Shown here: one piece after another, positions 17,345 to 26,176 of the stretch
Position numbering within the stretch: position 1 is the stretch's first letter
How the letters are laid out: the number at the start of each line of letters is the position of its first letter
Source of the DNA: Bacillota bacterium
GTDB lineage: Bacteria; Bacillota; Clostridia; Christensenellales; CAG-138
Length of the DNA stretch: 64,000 nucleotides
Assembly (NCBI GenBank): GCA_023455425.1
Contig: JAEYCM010000018.1
Coordinates: 1-64,000, forward strand
Direction: 5' to 3'
Position numbers and translations under genes: made by a program
The notes under the pieces: generated by a model
Told to the model about the DNA's origin: nothing
The model's input: only the letters and a program-made list of their open reading frames with translations
The model's database searches: none

Positions 17345-18883
17345 ATGCGAAATATTATCTTTTCAACCACACGGCAATGGAATGTTGGCGACGAGTTTAT
17401 TCTGTTCGGCGCAATCAATCTAATTAGGGCAGTATTGCCCGAAGGATTTAATCCGATTATTTATAACCGACATCCGGATTTGCGAACAGATATTCAACCA
17501 ATATATAATTTGCAGAATATTAAACTCTATACGGCCGATGAGTTGACGTCTGCCGCGGAGGCAAATTTTAGAGTAGGCTTTCGTGATAACTCATTCAAAC
17601 TTTCTACTGACGGACAATTTATAGACCTTGTAGTATTCGCTGGAACACCAGAATGGTCAAACCGCAGATGTTTCGATTTATATAAAATAATCGAAAAATT
17701 CGATCTGCCTGTGATTGGGCTTGGGATAGGAAATCACATACAAAATGAATGTGAGCTTGTTTTAAGAAATCTTAGTCGATTCAAGTTGTTCACTGTTAGG
17801 TCGCCGGAGTTCATTGAGCCGCTTCGAGACCATATTGCATCCCAACCCCAATTCTTACCTTGTCCGTCTATATGCGGTTCTGTACCTGAAAAAATTCGTT
17901 TAGTTGAAACGGTGAATCACATCGGGTTGATATACGCCTGTGACGGAGTCCGTTCCGAGATTAATAACTGTGTTTCAACAGAAACATATGACTATTTGTT
18001 GACCCTTTTTCATGAGCTTAAACATAAATATCCTGAGTTCCGTTTTTCGTTGGTATGTCACTATATTGACGAGTTGCCATTTGCTCACAGTGATTTCCCC
18101 GACGTAGAGGTTTTCTATTCATTTGACGCAAAAGATTATTACGACATATATAACCGGTTTGATTTGGTCATCGGAGCGAGAGTTCACGGAATAGGCTGTG
18201 CCGCATCTATGGGTATCCCCGGTATTTGTGTAATGCACGATTTTCGAGGAGAAACCGTTAAAGGATTTCTTGCGGAAACGCTGAGTGTCAACCAGCCGTT
18301 AGAATCCGCTTTGGAAACTATTGCGCAGACTATCTTAACTATTGCCCCCAAAAATAAAAGGCTGACAGAACATATTGCGAGGACAGCAGAACGGTATATT
18401 GCGTTAATACGCACAACTCTCGATTTGCCGGAAAGAGCATTCGAAGGCTATTCGCCGCCCTTGCTACCGCCAACAGATAATATATTTGAGGGCAGGCATA
18501 ATTTATTTGAGGCTTTGCGAGAACTGCGCGGCATTCCAAATCCAAAGGTAGCGGAGCGGGACAATGCGGTAGCGGAGCGGGACAACGCGGTAGCGGAGCG
18601 GGACAACGCGGTAGCGGAGCGGGACAACGCGGTAGCGGAGCGGGACAACGCGGTAGCGGAGCGGGACAACGCGGTAACGGAGCGGGACAACGCGGTAACG
18701 GAGCGGGACAACGCGGTAACGGAGCGGGACAACGCGGTAGCGGAGCGGGATAGCGCAGTAGCGGAGCGAGACAGCGCGGTAGCAGAGCGGGATGGTTTAT
18801 TCAATTCCACCTCTTGGAGAATTACTGCGCCGATAAGATTGATAGCCGGTTTTTTAAGGCGTTTACTGAAAGGAATAAAGTAA
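17345..18883 (+). CDS. Polysaccharide pyruvyl transferase family protein with repeat coiled coil
   Basis: The N-terminal 370 residues resemble the polysaccharide pyruvyl transferase/CsaB-like fold: NVGDEFILFGA at residue 13, VFAGTPEW about residue 98, VIGARVHGIGCAASMGIPG about residue 276. Such enzymes add ketal pyruvate to sugars using phosphoenolpyruvate. Residues 402-485 are twelve copies of a seven-residue unit (VAERDNA and variants), predicted to form a long charged coiled coil. The protein ends with STSWRITAPIR, a tail motif seen in many glycan-cluster transferases. It abuts the GT9 gene (ATG directly after the stop). The enzymatic assignment is moderate. Confidence 0.72.
   Translation: MRNIIFSTTRQWNVGDEFILFGAINLIRAVLPEGFNPIIYNRHPDLRTDIQPIYNLQNIKLYTADELTSAAEANFRVGFRDNSFKLSTDGQFIDLVVFAGTPEWSNRRCFDLYKIIEKFDLPVIGLGIGNHIQNECELVLRNLSRFKLFTVRSPEFIEPLRDHIASQPQFLPCPSICGSVPEKIRLVETVNHIGLIYACDGVRSEINNCVSTETYDYLLTLFHELKHKYPEFRFSLVCHYIDELPFAHSDFPDVEVFYSFDAKDYYDIYNRFDLVIGARVHGIGCAASMGIPGICVMHDFRGETVKGFLAETLSVNQPLESALETIAQTILTIAPKNKRLTEHIARTAERYIALIRTTLDLPERAFEGYSPPLLPPTDNIFEGRHNLFEALRELRGIPNPKVAERDNAVAERDNAVAERDNAVAERDNAVAERDNAVAERDNAVTERDNAVTERDNAVTERDNAVAERDSAVAERDSAVAERDGLFNSTSWRITAPIRLIAGFLRRLLKGIK
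18548..18799 (+). repeat. Tandem repeat, 12 copies of 21 bp inside a coding region
   Basis: The unit GTAGCGGAGCGGGACAACGC plus one base encodes the heptad VAERDNA. Twelve head-to-tail copies are present. Copies 2-5 appear identical, copies 7-9 carry an Ala-to-Thr change (VTERDNA), and copies 10-12 carry Ser or Gly changes (VAERDSA, VAERDGL). The period of 21 bp keeps frame, so copy-number change by slippage would lengthen or shorten the coiled coil without breaking the gene. Confidence 0.95.
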
Positions 18884-18884
18884 A

Positions 18885-20852
18885 ATGATACTGAGCGATA
18901 ACCCGAAACGCGCTTGCATATACTTCATCTATGATAAAGACGGAATCATAGATGATTACATCATTTATCAGCTTAATGACTTGCGCGAAAATATTGCGTT
19001 TTTGCATTGCGTTATAAACGGCAAACTAACGCCGAGCGGCAGAAGGGCTCTTGCTGAAATCGCAGACGAGATATATGTCCGCGAAAACAAAGGCAACGAC
19101 ATTGGAGCGTATAAGGCGGCAATAGAGTATATAGGCTGGGAAAAGCTTGCGAATTACGACGAACTTGTGTTGCTGAACAATACCTGCTTTGGCCCTGTAT
19201 ATCCTTTCAAAGAGGTTTTCAATTGGGCGAAGCCGCAGGATATCGATTTTTGGGGACTTACCTGGGATATAAAATATGAAGATATTGCAAATATCAACCG
19301 TTTGCATTACAGCGACAACAAGATATACATTCAATCTTACTTTTTAACAATCAGAAAGCCTTTATTGGGAAGCAGACTGCTTGTTGACTTTTTCAACGAA
19401 ATCCCAGGGGATACCAGCTATGTTCTCTCGGGATGTCTTTACGAGTATGGTTTTCCGGGCTATTTTGAGGACAGAGGCTATAAGGGAGCAATTTACTGCG
19501 GCAATAGTGACGATTACAGTTACCCGCTTTTGCATAATCCAATACATTTACTCAGGGATTACCGGATGCCAATTTTTAAAAAGCGCAGCTTTTTCCACCA
19601 TTATACAGACGTGCTAAATCATACAGCCGGCGAGGCGACCATTAGGCTCATTCGGTTTTTAGAAAATGAAACCGATTACGATATGAATTTGGTATGGAAG
19701 TCCATACTCAGGACAAACAGCCTTTCAGACATCGTACGCTGTGCTCAGCTGAACAGAGTGCTGCCCCGCGATATATCTGTAAACAGAGAAAATGCAAATA
19801 GCTTAAAGGTCGGGCTTGTTTATCACGCATATTACGAGGATTTGTTTGACGAAGATATTTCGTACATACAAAATTTCCCGGACAGCGCAGGCGTGTTGGT
19901 AACGACAAACACTGCTGAAAAGAAAAAACTATTGGACGAGAAACTCATAAAAGCTGGGCTCAAAGGCAGCGTAATGGTAATTGAAAACAGAGGGCGCGAT
20001 GTTTCAAGCCTGCTTGTCGGAGCGGCGGAATTTGTTTTCGATTACGATTTAATATGTTCTGTACATGACAAAAAAACCGCTCATGCTTCACCGCGTAGCA
20101 TCGGGCGCTCTTGGGCGTATAAAATAAACGAAAATATGTTTGCGACCAAAGAGTACGTTTCAAACATTATAGATATGTTTGTGAAAGAAGAACGGCTAGG
20201 TATCGCTTTTCCTTCCTACCCAAACCACGGCGTTTACTGTAATATAGGAAACGGCTGGACGGGAAATTTTCGGAATACAAAAAAGCTGCTGAACGATTTT
20301 GGCGTAGATGTCAAAATTAACGAACATACTTTGTGTGTTGCACCGCTCGGTACTTGCTTTTGGTTCAGACCGCAAGCCTTAAAAAAGCTGTTTGTGGGAT
20401 ATAATGGCAAGGGTTGGTCATATAAAGACTTCCCGCGTGAGCCGAACAGAACAGACCAAACAATTCTGCACGCCATAGAACGAGCCTATGCGTATTTTGC
20501 TCAGGATGCTGGTTTTTATCCTGTGTACCTGTATAATAACAAATTCGCGGAAATTGAGCTTACCAATCTTGAGTTTAACAAAGCCGGGTCAACGGAGATG
20601 CGGGCTTGGGTTGAAACGCTTGCGATGGACGCAATAGGCTATAAGAAAATAGAAGACACTTTTAACAAATCTGCAGAGGAAATAACTCACGCGGAAATAA
20701 TTCAGTACCATGACCAAAACATCAACTACGGCGTAAAGCATAGCCTGAAACATCTGGCTATTGCTTTGCGATGCAGATATCCGCGTTTGTGGGGCTTTAT
20801 GCTGCCGTTTAGAAGAATCGCGCAAAGAATTCTCCGCATTAAAACAAGATAA
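18885..20852 (+). CDS. Rhamnan synthesis F (RgpF-like) family protein
   Basis: Large protein (655 residues) of the RgpF type, found in clusters for rhamnose-containing cell-wall polysaccharides. Recognisable features are the N-terminal ACIYFIYDKDGIIDDY, ENKGNDIGAYKAA about residue 67, LLNNTCFGPVYPF about residue 98, and the second half starting LKVGLVYHAYYEDLFDE with ENRGRDVSSLLVGA about residue 366 and CSVHDKKTAH. The two related halves suggest a duplicated transferase-like domain. It starts 1 bp after the previous stop. It probably adds or trims rhamnose side chains; the biochemical role is inferred from family and context. Confidence 0.85.
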   Translation: MILSDNPKRACIYFIYDKDGIIDDYIIYQLNDLRENIAFLHCVINGKLTPSGRRALAEIADEIYVRENKGNDIGAYKAAIEYIGWEKLANYDELVLLNNTCFGPVYPFKEVFNWAKPQDIDFWGLTWDIKYEDIANINRLHYSDNKIYIQSYFLTIRKPLLGSRLLVDFFNEIPGDTSYVLSGCLYEYGFPGYFEDRGYKGAIYCGNSDDYSYPLLHNPIHLLRDYRMPIFKKRSFFHHYTDVLNHTAGEATIRLIRFLENETDYDMNLVWKSILRTNSLSDIVRCAQLNRVLPRDISVNRENANSLKVGLVYHAYYEDLFDEDISYIQNFPDSAGVLVTTNTAEKKKLLDEKLIKAGLKGSVMVIENRGRDVSSLLVGAAEFVFDYDLICSVHDKKTAHASPRSIGRSWAYKINENMFATKEYVSNIIDMFVKEERLGIAFPSYPNHGVYCNIGNGWTGNFRNTKKLLNDFGVDVKINEHTLCVAPLGTCFWFRPQALKKLFVGYNGKGWSYKDFPREPNRTDQTILHAIERAYAYFAQDAGFYPVYLYNNKFAEIELTNLEFNKAGSTEMRAWVETLAMDAIGYKKIEDTFNKSAEEITHAEIIQYHDQNINYGVKHSLKHLAIALRCRYPRLWGFMLPFRRIAQRILRIKTR

Positions 20853-20867
20853 GGAGCAGAGAAGTTT

Positions 20868-21482
20868 ATGAAACGCTTGGAAAATCTGATTTCGCGCTAC
20901 CCGAGCTTAAAGCCTTGTGAAGAAAGCATTCGAGCGACGTTTGAACAACTGGCACAGTCTTTTGAGGCGGGAGGGCGGCTATACATCTGTGGCAACGGCG
21001 GCAGCGCGTCGGACGCTTTGCACATAGTCGGGGAGCTTGTAAAGTCATTTGTATTACCGCGTACGGTTGATAAGGGTTTCGCGGAACGTGTTGACCCCGA
21101 GCTGCTCAAAAATTTGCAGGGTGCCTTGCCCGCATTTGCTCTTGTTGAAAATGTTGCGCTGGTAAGCGCATACGCCAACGACGTTAACCCCGATTATGTA
21201 TTTGCCCAGCAAGTGTATGCCTATGCCCGCAAGGGAGATTGCGTACTTGGCATAAGCACCTCGGGAAACGCTCCAAATGTGCTGCAGGCCCTTAATGCCG
21301 CCCGTGGCCGTGGTGCAGTTATGCTTGGGCTGACAGGGCGGGACGGCGGCAAAATGAAAGAGTTGTGTGATGCCTGTATCGTCGTTCCCGAAACAGAAAC
21401 TTACAAAATACAGGAGTTGCATTTGCCGATTTATCATGCGCTCTGTATTATGCTTGAGGAACGCTTTTGGGGTGCAAAGTGA
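20868..21482 (+). CDS. gmhA: Sedoheptulose-7-phosphate isomerase
   Basis: First enzyme of nucleotide-activated heptose synthesis, converting sedoheptulose-7-phosphate to D-glycero-D-manno-heptose-7-phosphate. SIS-domain protein of 204 residues: CGNGGSASDALH about residue 42, GISTSGNAPNVL about residue 126, and the C-terminal QELHLPIYHALC supplying the conserved His. Start ATG after AAGGAG. Its stop overlaps the gmhB start (GTGA), so the pair is translationally coupled. The enzyme feeds hldE encoded 6 kb upstream. Confidence 0.94.
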   Translation: MKRLENLISRYPSLKPCEESIRATFEQLAQSFEAGGRLYICGNGGSASDALHIVGELVKSFVLPRTVDKGFAERVDPELLKNLQGALPAFALVENVALVSAYANDVNPDYVFAQQVYAYARKGDCVLGISTSGNAPNVLQALNAARGRGAVMLGLTGRDGGKMKELCDACIVVPETETYKIQELHLPIYHALCIMLEERFWGAK

Positions 21483-22012
21483 ACAGAGCCATTTTTCTCG
21501 ACCGCGACGGTATCATTAACGAAGACGGAAATTATGTATACGAGCCTAAAAATTTCCGTTTTGTAGAAGGTATATTTGACTTCTGCCGCGCTGCGCAGGA
21601 CAAAGGCTATCTGTTAATTGTCGTTACAAATCAATCCGGTATAGCAAGAGGCTACTACACCGAGGATGACTTTCTCAGGTTAAATGATTGGATGCGTGCG
21701 AAGTTTCAGGAGCAAGGCATTCTTATCAGCAGGGTATACTATTGCCCCTTCCATCCAGAAAAAGGAATAGGTCAATACAAAACTGATTCGTATGACCGCA
21801 AGCCAAACCCCGGTATGCTTTTCAAAGCGAAGGACGAATTTGATCTTGATTTGCTAAATTCAATCGTAATCGGCGACAGAGACAGCGATATGGAGGCGGG
21901 ACGCAAAGCTGGAACGGGGAAATTGTTGCTACTACCGGGGAAGTACGAATATACAGCCGCAGATGATGTAAATATCATTAGTGCTTTGTCGGATGCAGAG
22001 AGGTTTCTATGA
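21479..22012 (+). CDS. gmhB: Heptose-1,7-bisphosphate 7-phosphatase
   Basis: HAD-family phosphatase removing the 7-phosphate after the HldE kinase step. Motifs: FLDRDGIINED at the start, VTNQSGIARGYY about residue 55, DRKPNPGM about residue 106, IGDRDSDMEAGRKAG about residue 130. The usual four-residue zinc loop (Cys-x-His then Cys-x-Cys) is only half present: CPFHPE is there, but the expected CxC before RKP is replaced by SYD. The start GTG 21479 overlaps gmhA; an in-frame TTG 12 bp upstream is less likely. Size (177 residues) is normal. Confidence 0.9.
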   Translation: MNRAIFLDRDGIINEDGNYVYEPKNFRFVEGIFDFCRAAQDKGYLLIVVTNQSGIARGYYTEDDFLRLNDWMRAKFQEQGILISRVYYCPFHPEKGIGQYKTDSYDRKPNPGMLFKAKDEFDLDLLNSIVIGDRDSDMEAGRKAGTGKLLLLPGKYEYTAADDVNIISALSDAERFL

Positions 22013-22105
22013 CGGGCATTCAAAAACGAACCGCGATATGTCCGTAACAAGAGCGGCATTAATTCTGCTGACATTTACTATTTTATAAAGGGCGGAAGTT
22101 AAAAC

Positions 22106-23530
22106 ATGGTCTTTTCCTCAACAATATTCCTCTTTGCCTTCCTGCCATTGACAATTGGAGGCTATTATCTAATCAACCCTAAGTTTCGCAATGTCTTCTT
22201 AACGCTTGTCTCCATTTTCTTCTACGCTTGGGGCGAGCCGAAGTTCGTGTTCCTTATGCTGGCTTCTATCTTGGTTAATTATGTATTTGCCTTGCTGATA
22301 GACCGTTACCGGCAGAATGAAGCCTTGGCAAAAGCTGTTCTAGCTGTGATGATCCTCTGCAACGTCACGTTTTTCTTCATATTTAAATATTTGAACTTTA
22401 CGGTTGCAAACCTGAACTCGTTTTTCGGCTTGCAGCTGCCTCAAACGCATATTGTGCTACCCATAGGCATTTCATTCTTTACCTTCCAAATCATGTCCTA
22501 TGTGTTTGATGTGTACCGGCAGCGGGGAGATGTGCAGAAGAATCCGCTCAATGTGGCGCTATATGTATCGTTGTTCCCGCAGCTGATTGCCGGGCCTATT
22601 GTGCGCTATGAAACTGTCGCAAGGGAGATTAACTGCCGTCACGAAAACATGCAGGATTTTAGCGAGGGTGTGTGCAGGTTCATCATCGGTCTCGCAAAAA
22701 AGGTGATCATCTCCAATACAGTTGCCGTGGTGGCGGAACACGCTTTCGCCTATACGGACTTTTCTGCGTTGTCGGTTTCTATGGCTTGGCTGGGAATTAT
22801 TTGCTATACCTTGCAGATTTATTTTGACTTTGGCGGTTATTCAGATATGGCTATCGGTTTAGGGTTGATGTTTGGGTTCCATTTTTTGGAGAATTTCAAC
22901 TACCCATATATTTCGCGTTCTATCACTGAATTTTGGCGTAGATGGCATATTTCTTTAGGCACTTGGTTCCGGGATTATGTGTATTTCCCGATGGGCGGCT
23001 CGCGCGTAAAGTCTAAATCGCGTCTGATTTTCAATTTATTTGTGGTATGGGCGCTCACCGGCATTTGGCACGGGGCTAGCTGGAATTTTTTGATTTGGGG
23101 CTTGTTCTACTTTGTTTTACTGGTAATTGAAAAGCTGACCGGTTTCCCCGAGAAGCATCCCAAAGCGTGGGTGCGCAACTTGTATTGGGCGCCGACGATG
23201 CTGTTTGTTATGTTAGGGTGGGTGCTGTTCCGTGCACCGGATTTATCTTATGCAATGAATTATATGGGCAGTATGTTTGGGTTGATGAATAATCCTATAA
23301 CCGGCGCGGATGCGAGTTTCTTCTGGCAGGAGAACTGGTTTACCATTTTGCTTGGCATATTGTTTAGCTTTCCAATTATCTCAGCACTTGAAAAATCTGT
23401 TAGAAGACACCTTGTTCTTAGCAGTATGTCAAAGGTGTTAATGCCAGTATTATATGTTGTGTTGCTTTTCATAGCCAGTGCTTATATTGTCAACAGCACT
23501 TACAATCCTTTTATATACTTTAATTTTTAA
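22106..23530 (+). CDS. MBOAT-family O-acyltransferase (AlgI/DltB type)
   Basis: Polytopic membrane acyltransferase of 474 residues that passes an acyl group, usually acetate, across the membrane onto an extracellular polymer. The protein is hydrophobic throughout, with the family segments FFYAWGEPKFVFLM about residue 37, LPIGISFFTFQIMSY about residue 118, TEFWRRWHISLGTWFRDYVY about residue 272 and LTGIWHGASWNF about residue 317, which contains the invariant His. The next gene encodes an AlgJ/AlgX-like extracytoplasmic partner, the usual pairing. It most likely O-acetylates the glycan built by this island. Confidence 0.92.
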   Translation: MVFSSTIFLFAFLPLTIGGYYLINPKFRNVFLTLVSIFFYAWGEPKFVFLMLASILVNYVFALLIDRYRQNEALAKAVLAVMILCNVTFFFIFKYLNFTVANLNSFFGLQLPQTHIVLPIGISFFTFQIMSYVFDVYRQRGDVQKNPLNVALYVSLFPQLIAGPIVRYETVAREINCRHENMQDFSEGVCRFIIGLAKKVIISNTVAVVAEHAFAYTDFSALSVSMAWLGIICYTLQIYFDFGGYSDMAIGLGLMFGFHFLENFNYPYISRSITEFWRRWHISLGTWFRDYVYFPMGGSRVKSKSRLIFNLFVVWALTGIWHGASWNFLIWGLFYFVLLVIEKLTGFPEKHPKAWVRNLYWAPTMLFVMLGWVLFRAPDLSYAMNYMGSMFGLMNNPITGADASFFWQENWFTILLGILFSFPIISALEKSVRRHLVLSSMSKVLMPVLYVVLLFIASAYIVNSTYNPFIYFNF

Positions 23531-23561
23531 CGTCCTTTGATTAAAGAGTGGAGAGAGTAAA

Positions 23562-25046
23562 ATGAGAAATCGAACGAAGCATGTTGTTGCGATTTTCTTT
23601 TTAGGCATGCTGCTTTTGCCCATATTATTTATGAACCGAGTGCCCAATAAAGTCTCCGAATTAGAGAAGCGTCAATTGGCTTCTTTTCCTGCATTTTATA
23701 CGAATGAAGGAAAAATTGCCCCGGGCATTCGTGGTGCTTTCGAGACTTGGCTTAATGATAATATAGGATTTCGGGATTTGTTTGTAACGGTCTACGGTAA
23801 TATACAGTACAATGTATTTGGCCGCTCGCCTAATAGCACGGTACAGCTTGGGCGGGATGGGTGGATGTACTACATATTGGATCGCAACCTGCAAATTGCA
23901 AGTGGGGAGTACGTTCTTTCAGACGAGGAGCTTGGAGCTATTCTGAAGCAGCAAATTCAAATACAAAGCAAGCTGAAAAAGCAAGGCATTGAATATGTAT
24001 TAGTTTTACCAACCAGTAAAGTCAGCATTTACCCTGAGTATATTCGTAGCGGAGACTTTCATGTGCGCGAAACCCCTGTGGATCAACTTGCGCAGTATAT
24101 ACAGGCGAATTCTGACATACATGTAATTCCATTAAAGACCGCTCTTTTAGATGCAAAAAATGAAGGGCAAGTTTTTTTTAGGACAGACACCCATTGGACA
24201 GAGTTTGGGGCATATATGGGCTATCGCGAAGTCATCAGAAAATTAAATGAGTTTAGTTTATTAAGTGATGCGCCCGAAGAGGTGACGTTTGAACCCTTTG
24301 AATACCAAGGTGAAATGGGTGGCCTTATGGGCAACTCGAAACTTGTTCCGCTGGAAAAAACGGCTAAAAGCGTCATTACAGCTAAGGATGCACGTAGGAT
24401 TGAAGAAGGGGAGCTGTATGCGTCTTTTCAGTCTGCTTTGGGGCAATATCAAGTTAAAAATCCCTGCTACCTATATGAAAATGATCATAAGGACAACACG
24501 CTTTTAATGTTCGGAGATTCTATGTTTGGCGCATGGAACGCTACGGAACTTTTGGCAGAACATTTTAACCATATGGCTTACGTCTGGGGCGGCGATATTC
24601 AGCAGGAATATATAGACTCACTTAATCCAGATATTGTTATGTATGAAATAACTGAAAGATTCTTGGATCAATTGGTTAATAGGAACAGAAATTTTTCGTA
24701 CCGCTTAAGCGATTTTCAAGCCGAAATTCTCTCTCACGACGCACCAACAGCGATTGGCCGTACGAGTAGGTACAGCATTAACATTACCGTGAAAAACACC
24801 AGCTCCGAATCATGGAGTGAGGAAAAGCAGGTGCGTTTGTGCATCTGGCAGGACGGGCAAGATCATGGCTACAGATTGTATATTCCGGAAGGTGTAGAGA
24901 TTGCACCGGGTGAGCAATACACCTTCCGTTTGGATGGCTTTGTCGCACCGTCTGGCGAAAGCACATACATAGAGTTTCAGATGTGCCAAGAGGGAATCGC
25001 TTACTTTGGAGAAAAAGAGCGGGTAGATATTACAGTAGGTGGGTAG
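23562..25046 (+). CDS. Membrane-anchored SGNH/AlgJ-like (DHHW) acyl-transfer protein
   Basis: Partner of the MBOAT protein. One N-terminal transmembrane helix (residues 7-25) leads to an extracytoplasmic SGNH-like domain: GRDGWMYYILD about residue 99, YVLVLPTSKVSIYPEY about residue 147, RTDTHWTEFGAYMGY about residue 207 (the DxHW motif) and LLMFGDSMFGAWN about residue 313 (the GDS block). The last 110 residues look like a separate beta-sandwich (NITVKNTSSESWSEEKQVRL), possibly a glycan-binding domain. It follows the MBOAT gene by 31 bp with SD GGAGAG. Probable role: O-acetylation of exported polysaccharide. Confidence 0.82.
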   Translation: MRNRTKHVVAIFFLGMLLLPILFMNRVPNKVSELEKRQLASFPAFYTNEGKIAPGIRGAFETWLNDNIGFRDLFVTVYGNIQYNVFGRSPNSTVQLGRDGWMYYILDRNLQIASGEYVLSDEELGAILKQQIQIQSKLKKQGIEYVLVLPTSKVSIYPEYIRSGDFHVRETPVDQLAQYIQANSDIHVIPLKTALLDAKNEGQVFFRTDTHWTEFGAYMGYREVIRKLNEFSLLSDAPEEVTFEPFEYQGEMGGLMGNSKLVPLEKTAKSVITAKDARRIEEGELYASFQSALGQYQVKNPCYLYENDHKDNTLLMFGDSMFGAWNATELLAEHFNHMAYVWGGDIQQEYIDSLNPDIVMYEITERFLDQLVNRNRNFSYRLSDFQAEILSHDAPTAIGRTSRYSINITVKNTSSESWSEEKQVRLCIWQDGQDHGYRLYIPEGVEIAPGEQYTFRLDGFVAPSGESTYIEFQMCQEGIAYFGEKERVDITVGG

Positions 25047-25430
25047 CTGGTTTTATGGAACGTCCGGTTCTTTTTCTTGCTCTTACCCCCATGCTACAAT
25101 ACTATCTATAAATATTGTAAGTGTGGTGAGGCGTCGGCAGAATCCTTCATCATGTCAGGCTGCTGTGCTCTGGCGCTTTTGGTTGAGCGAGCGATCCCGC
25201 GGGATAAGTTGTTTTTGACGAAATGTGGAGTAACCAAACAGGCTTGCCATTCGGCAAGCCTGAGTCTGTCAAAAAGGCGTCTATACCTAGATGGTACTGA
25301 GATAATGTCAAATGTATAATTTAATTCTTGATCAATGGATTATGCCGAAAATTGATAGGTCATAGTACTGAGTTTCGTGCCGAAGTGGATTAAATGGAAC
25401 AGGATGACGCCATAATTGTTACGCCGCAAA
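25047..25430. other. Non-coding spacer at the end of the glycan island
   Basis: No supported gene. An 80-codon open frame (25077-25319) crosses the hairpin at 25239 and has no SD or recognisable sequence. The stretch contains TACAATA/TATTGTA arms near 25095-25120 and a palindromic CCCGCGGG-like segment near 25200. Base composition drops sharply toward the methyltransferase gene. Confidence 0.5.
25239..25262 (+). repeat. Hairpin, copy 1 of a repeated stem-loop
   Basis: CAGGCTTGCC and GGCAAGCCTG form a 10-bp stem with a 4-nt loop (ATTC). A nearly identical stem recurs at 26094-26115, so the methyltransferase gene is bracketed by two copies. There is no T-run here. Confidence 0.7.
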
Positions 25431-25460
25431 TTGACATTTTAGAAGAATTGAGATCATAAT
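25431..25460 (+). promoter_or_regulatory. Promoter of the methyltransferase gene
   Basis: TTGACA (25431-25436), 18-bp spacer and CATAAT (25455-25460), about 31 bp before the start codon. It indicates that the gene is transcribed on its own. Confidence 0.5.
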
Positions 25461-25491
25461 AGAGTATCAAATATAAAGAAGGTACTAAATT

Positions 25492-26001
25492 ATGATTAAA
25501 TTAAATATTGGGTGTGGGTCTGATTATCGTAATGGGTTTATTAATATAGACGGCAGTTCTAAGGTGAAAACCGACAAGATAATTGATTTGAATAATGATT
25601 CTTTAATGAATCATTTTGTTCCGGAGACAATTGATTATATATTGGCAAATGATATTGTTGAACATTTTTTCCATTGGGAAGCAATTAATCTATTAACGAG
25701 TTTCTTCAATATATTAAAAAAAGGGGGTACTTGCGAAATAAGAGTCCCCGATGCTGAGTTTATTATAGAATCATTGGAACTACCAATAGAGGGAAAACTT
25801 AATTTGCTTTTTGGTGGACAAGACATTCCCCAAAGAGTGAATCCTGAAATGGATATGTCTCGTAAAAAATACCCACAGTTTTTTTGCCATAAATACGGCT
25901 GGATAAAAAATAGTATGGAAAAAGAGTTATTATCAATTGGATTTACTAGTATAAGCTTTTCAAATTCGGGAACAGATTTTATAGCAATATCAAGTAAATA
26001 A
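25492..26001 (+). CDS. Class I SAM-dependent methyltransferase, AT-rich
   Basis: Small Rossmann methyltransferase (169 residues) with motif I LNIGCGSDYRNGFINID at the N-terminus, ANDIVEHFFHWEA about residue 53 and LKKGGTCEIRVPDAEFI about residue 77; the C-terminal part is short. This domain type is common in glycan clusters, where it may methylate sugars. The target is unknown. The gene is far richer in A and T than both neighbours, has its own promoter and is bracketed by copies of one hairpin, all of which suggest recent acquisition. Confidence 0.78.
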   Translation: MIKLNIGCGSDYRNGFINIDGSSKVKTDKIIDLNNDSLMNHFVPETIDYILANDIVEHFFHWEAINLLTSFFNILKKGGTCEIRVPDAEFIIESLELPIEGKLNLLFGGQDIPQRVNPEMDMSRKKYPQFFCHKYGWIKNSMEKELLSIGFTSISFSNSGTDFIAISSK

Positions 26002-26051
26002 ATTATCATTTGGACTGTGCAGTACCAAGCCGTCCAAATGGACGGTACAGG

Positions 26052-26089
26052 CTATCAAAGAACCCCATTGCTATAGGGTTCTTTGATAG
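26052..26089 (+). terminator. Strong stem-loop after the methyltransferase gene
   Basis: CTATCAAAGAACCC (26052-26065) and GGGTTCTTTGATAG (26076-26089) form a perfect 14-bp stem with a 10-nt loop between convergent genes. It lacks a T-run; it is either a terminator-like barrier or part of a repeat. Confidence 0.5.
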
Positions 26090-26093
26090 TCTG

Positions 26094-26115
26094 AGGCTTG
26101 CCTTTCGGCAAGCCT
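26094..26115 (+). repeat. Hairpin, copy 2 of a repeated stem-loop
   Basis: AGGCTTGCC and GGCAAGCCT with loop TTTC: the same 9-bp stem as the copy at 25239. The following TGTTGTTCT is only weakly T-rich. Confidence 0.65.
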
Positions 26116-26176
26116 GTTGTTCTGCACCCCCGGTGCAAGGACAGAGAGGAAAGAACAGTTAGACGTAAGTCCCTAA

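Noticed and set aside
18548..18799. Repeat array considered as CRISPR
   Set aside because: The units are contiguous 21-bp in-frame repeats without unique spacers, inside a coding region.
25077..25319. 80-codon open frame before the methyltransferase gene
   Set aside because: It runs through a stable hairpin, has no SD and no recognisable sequence.
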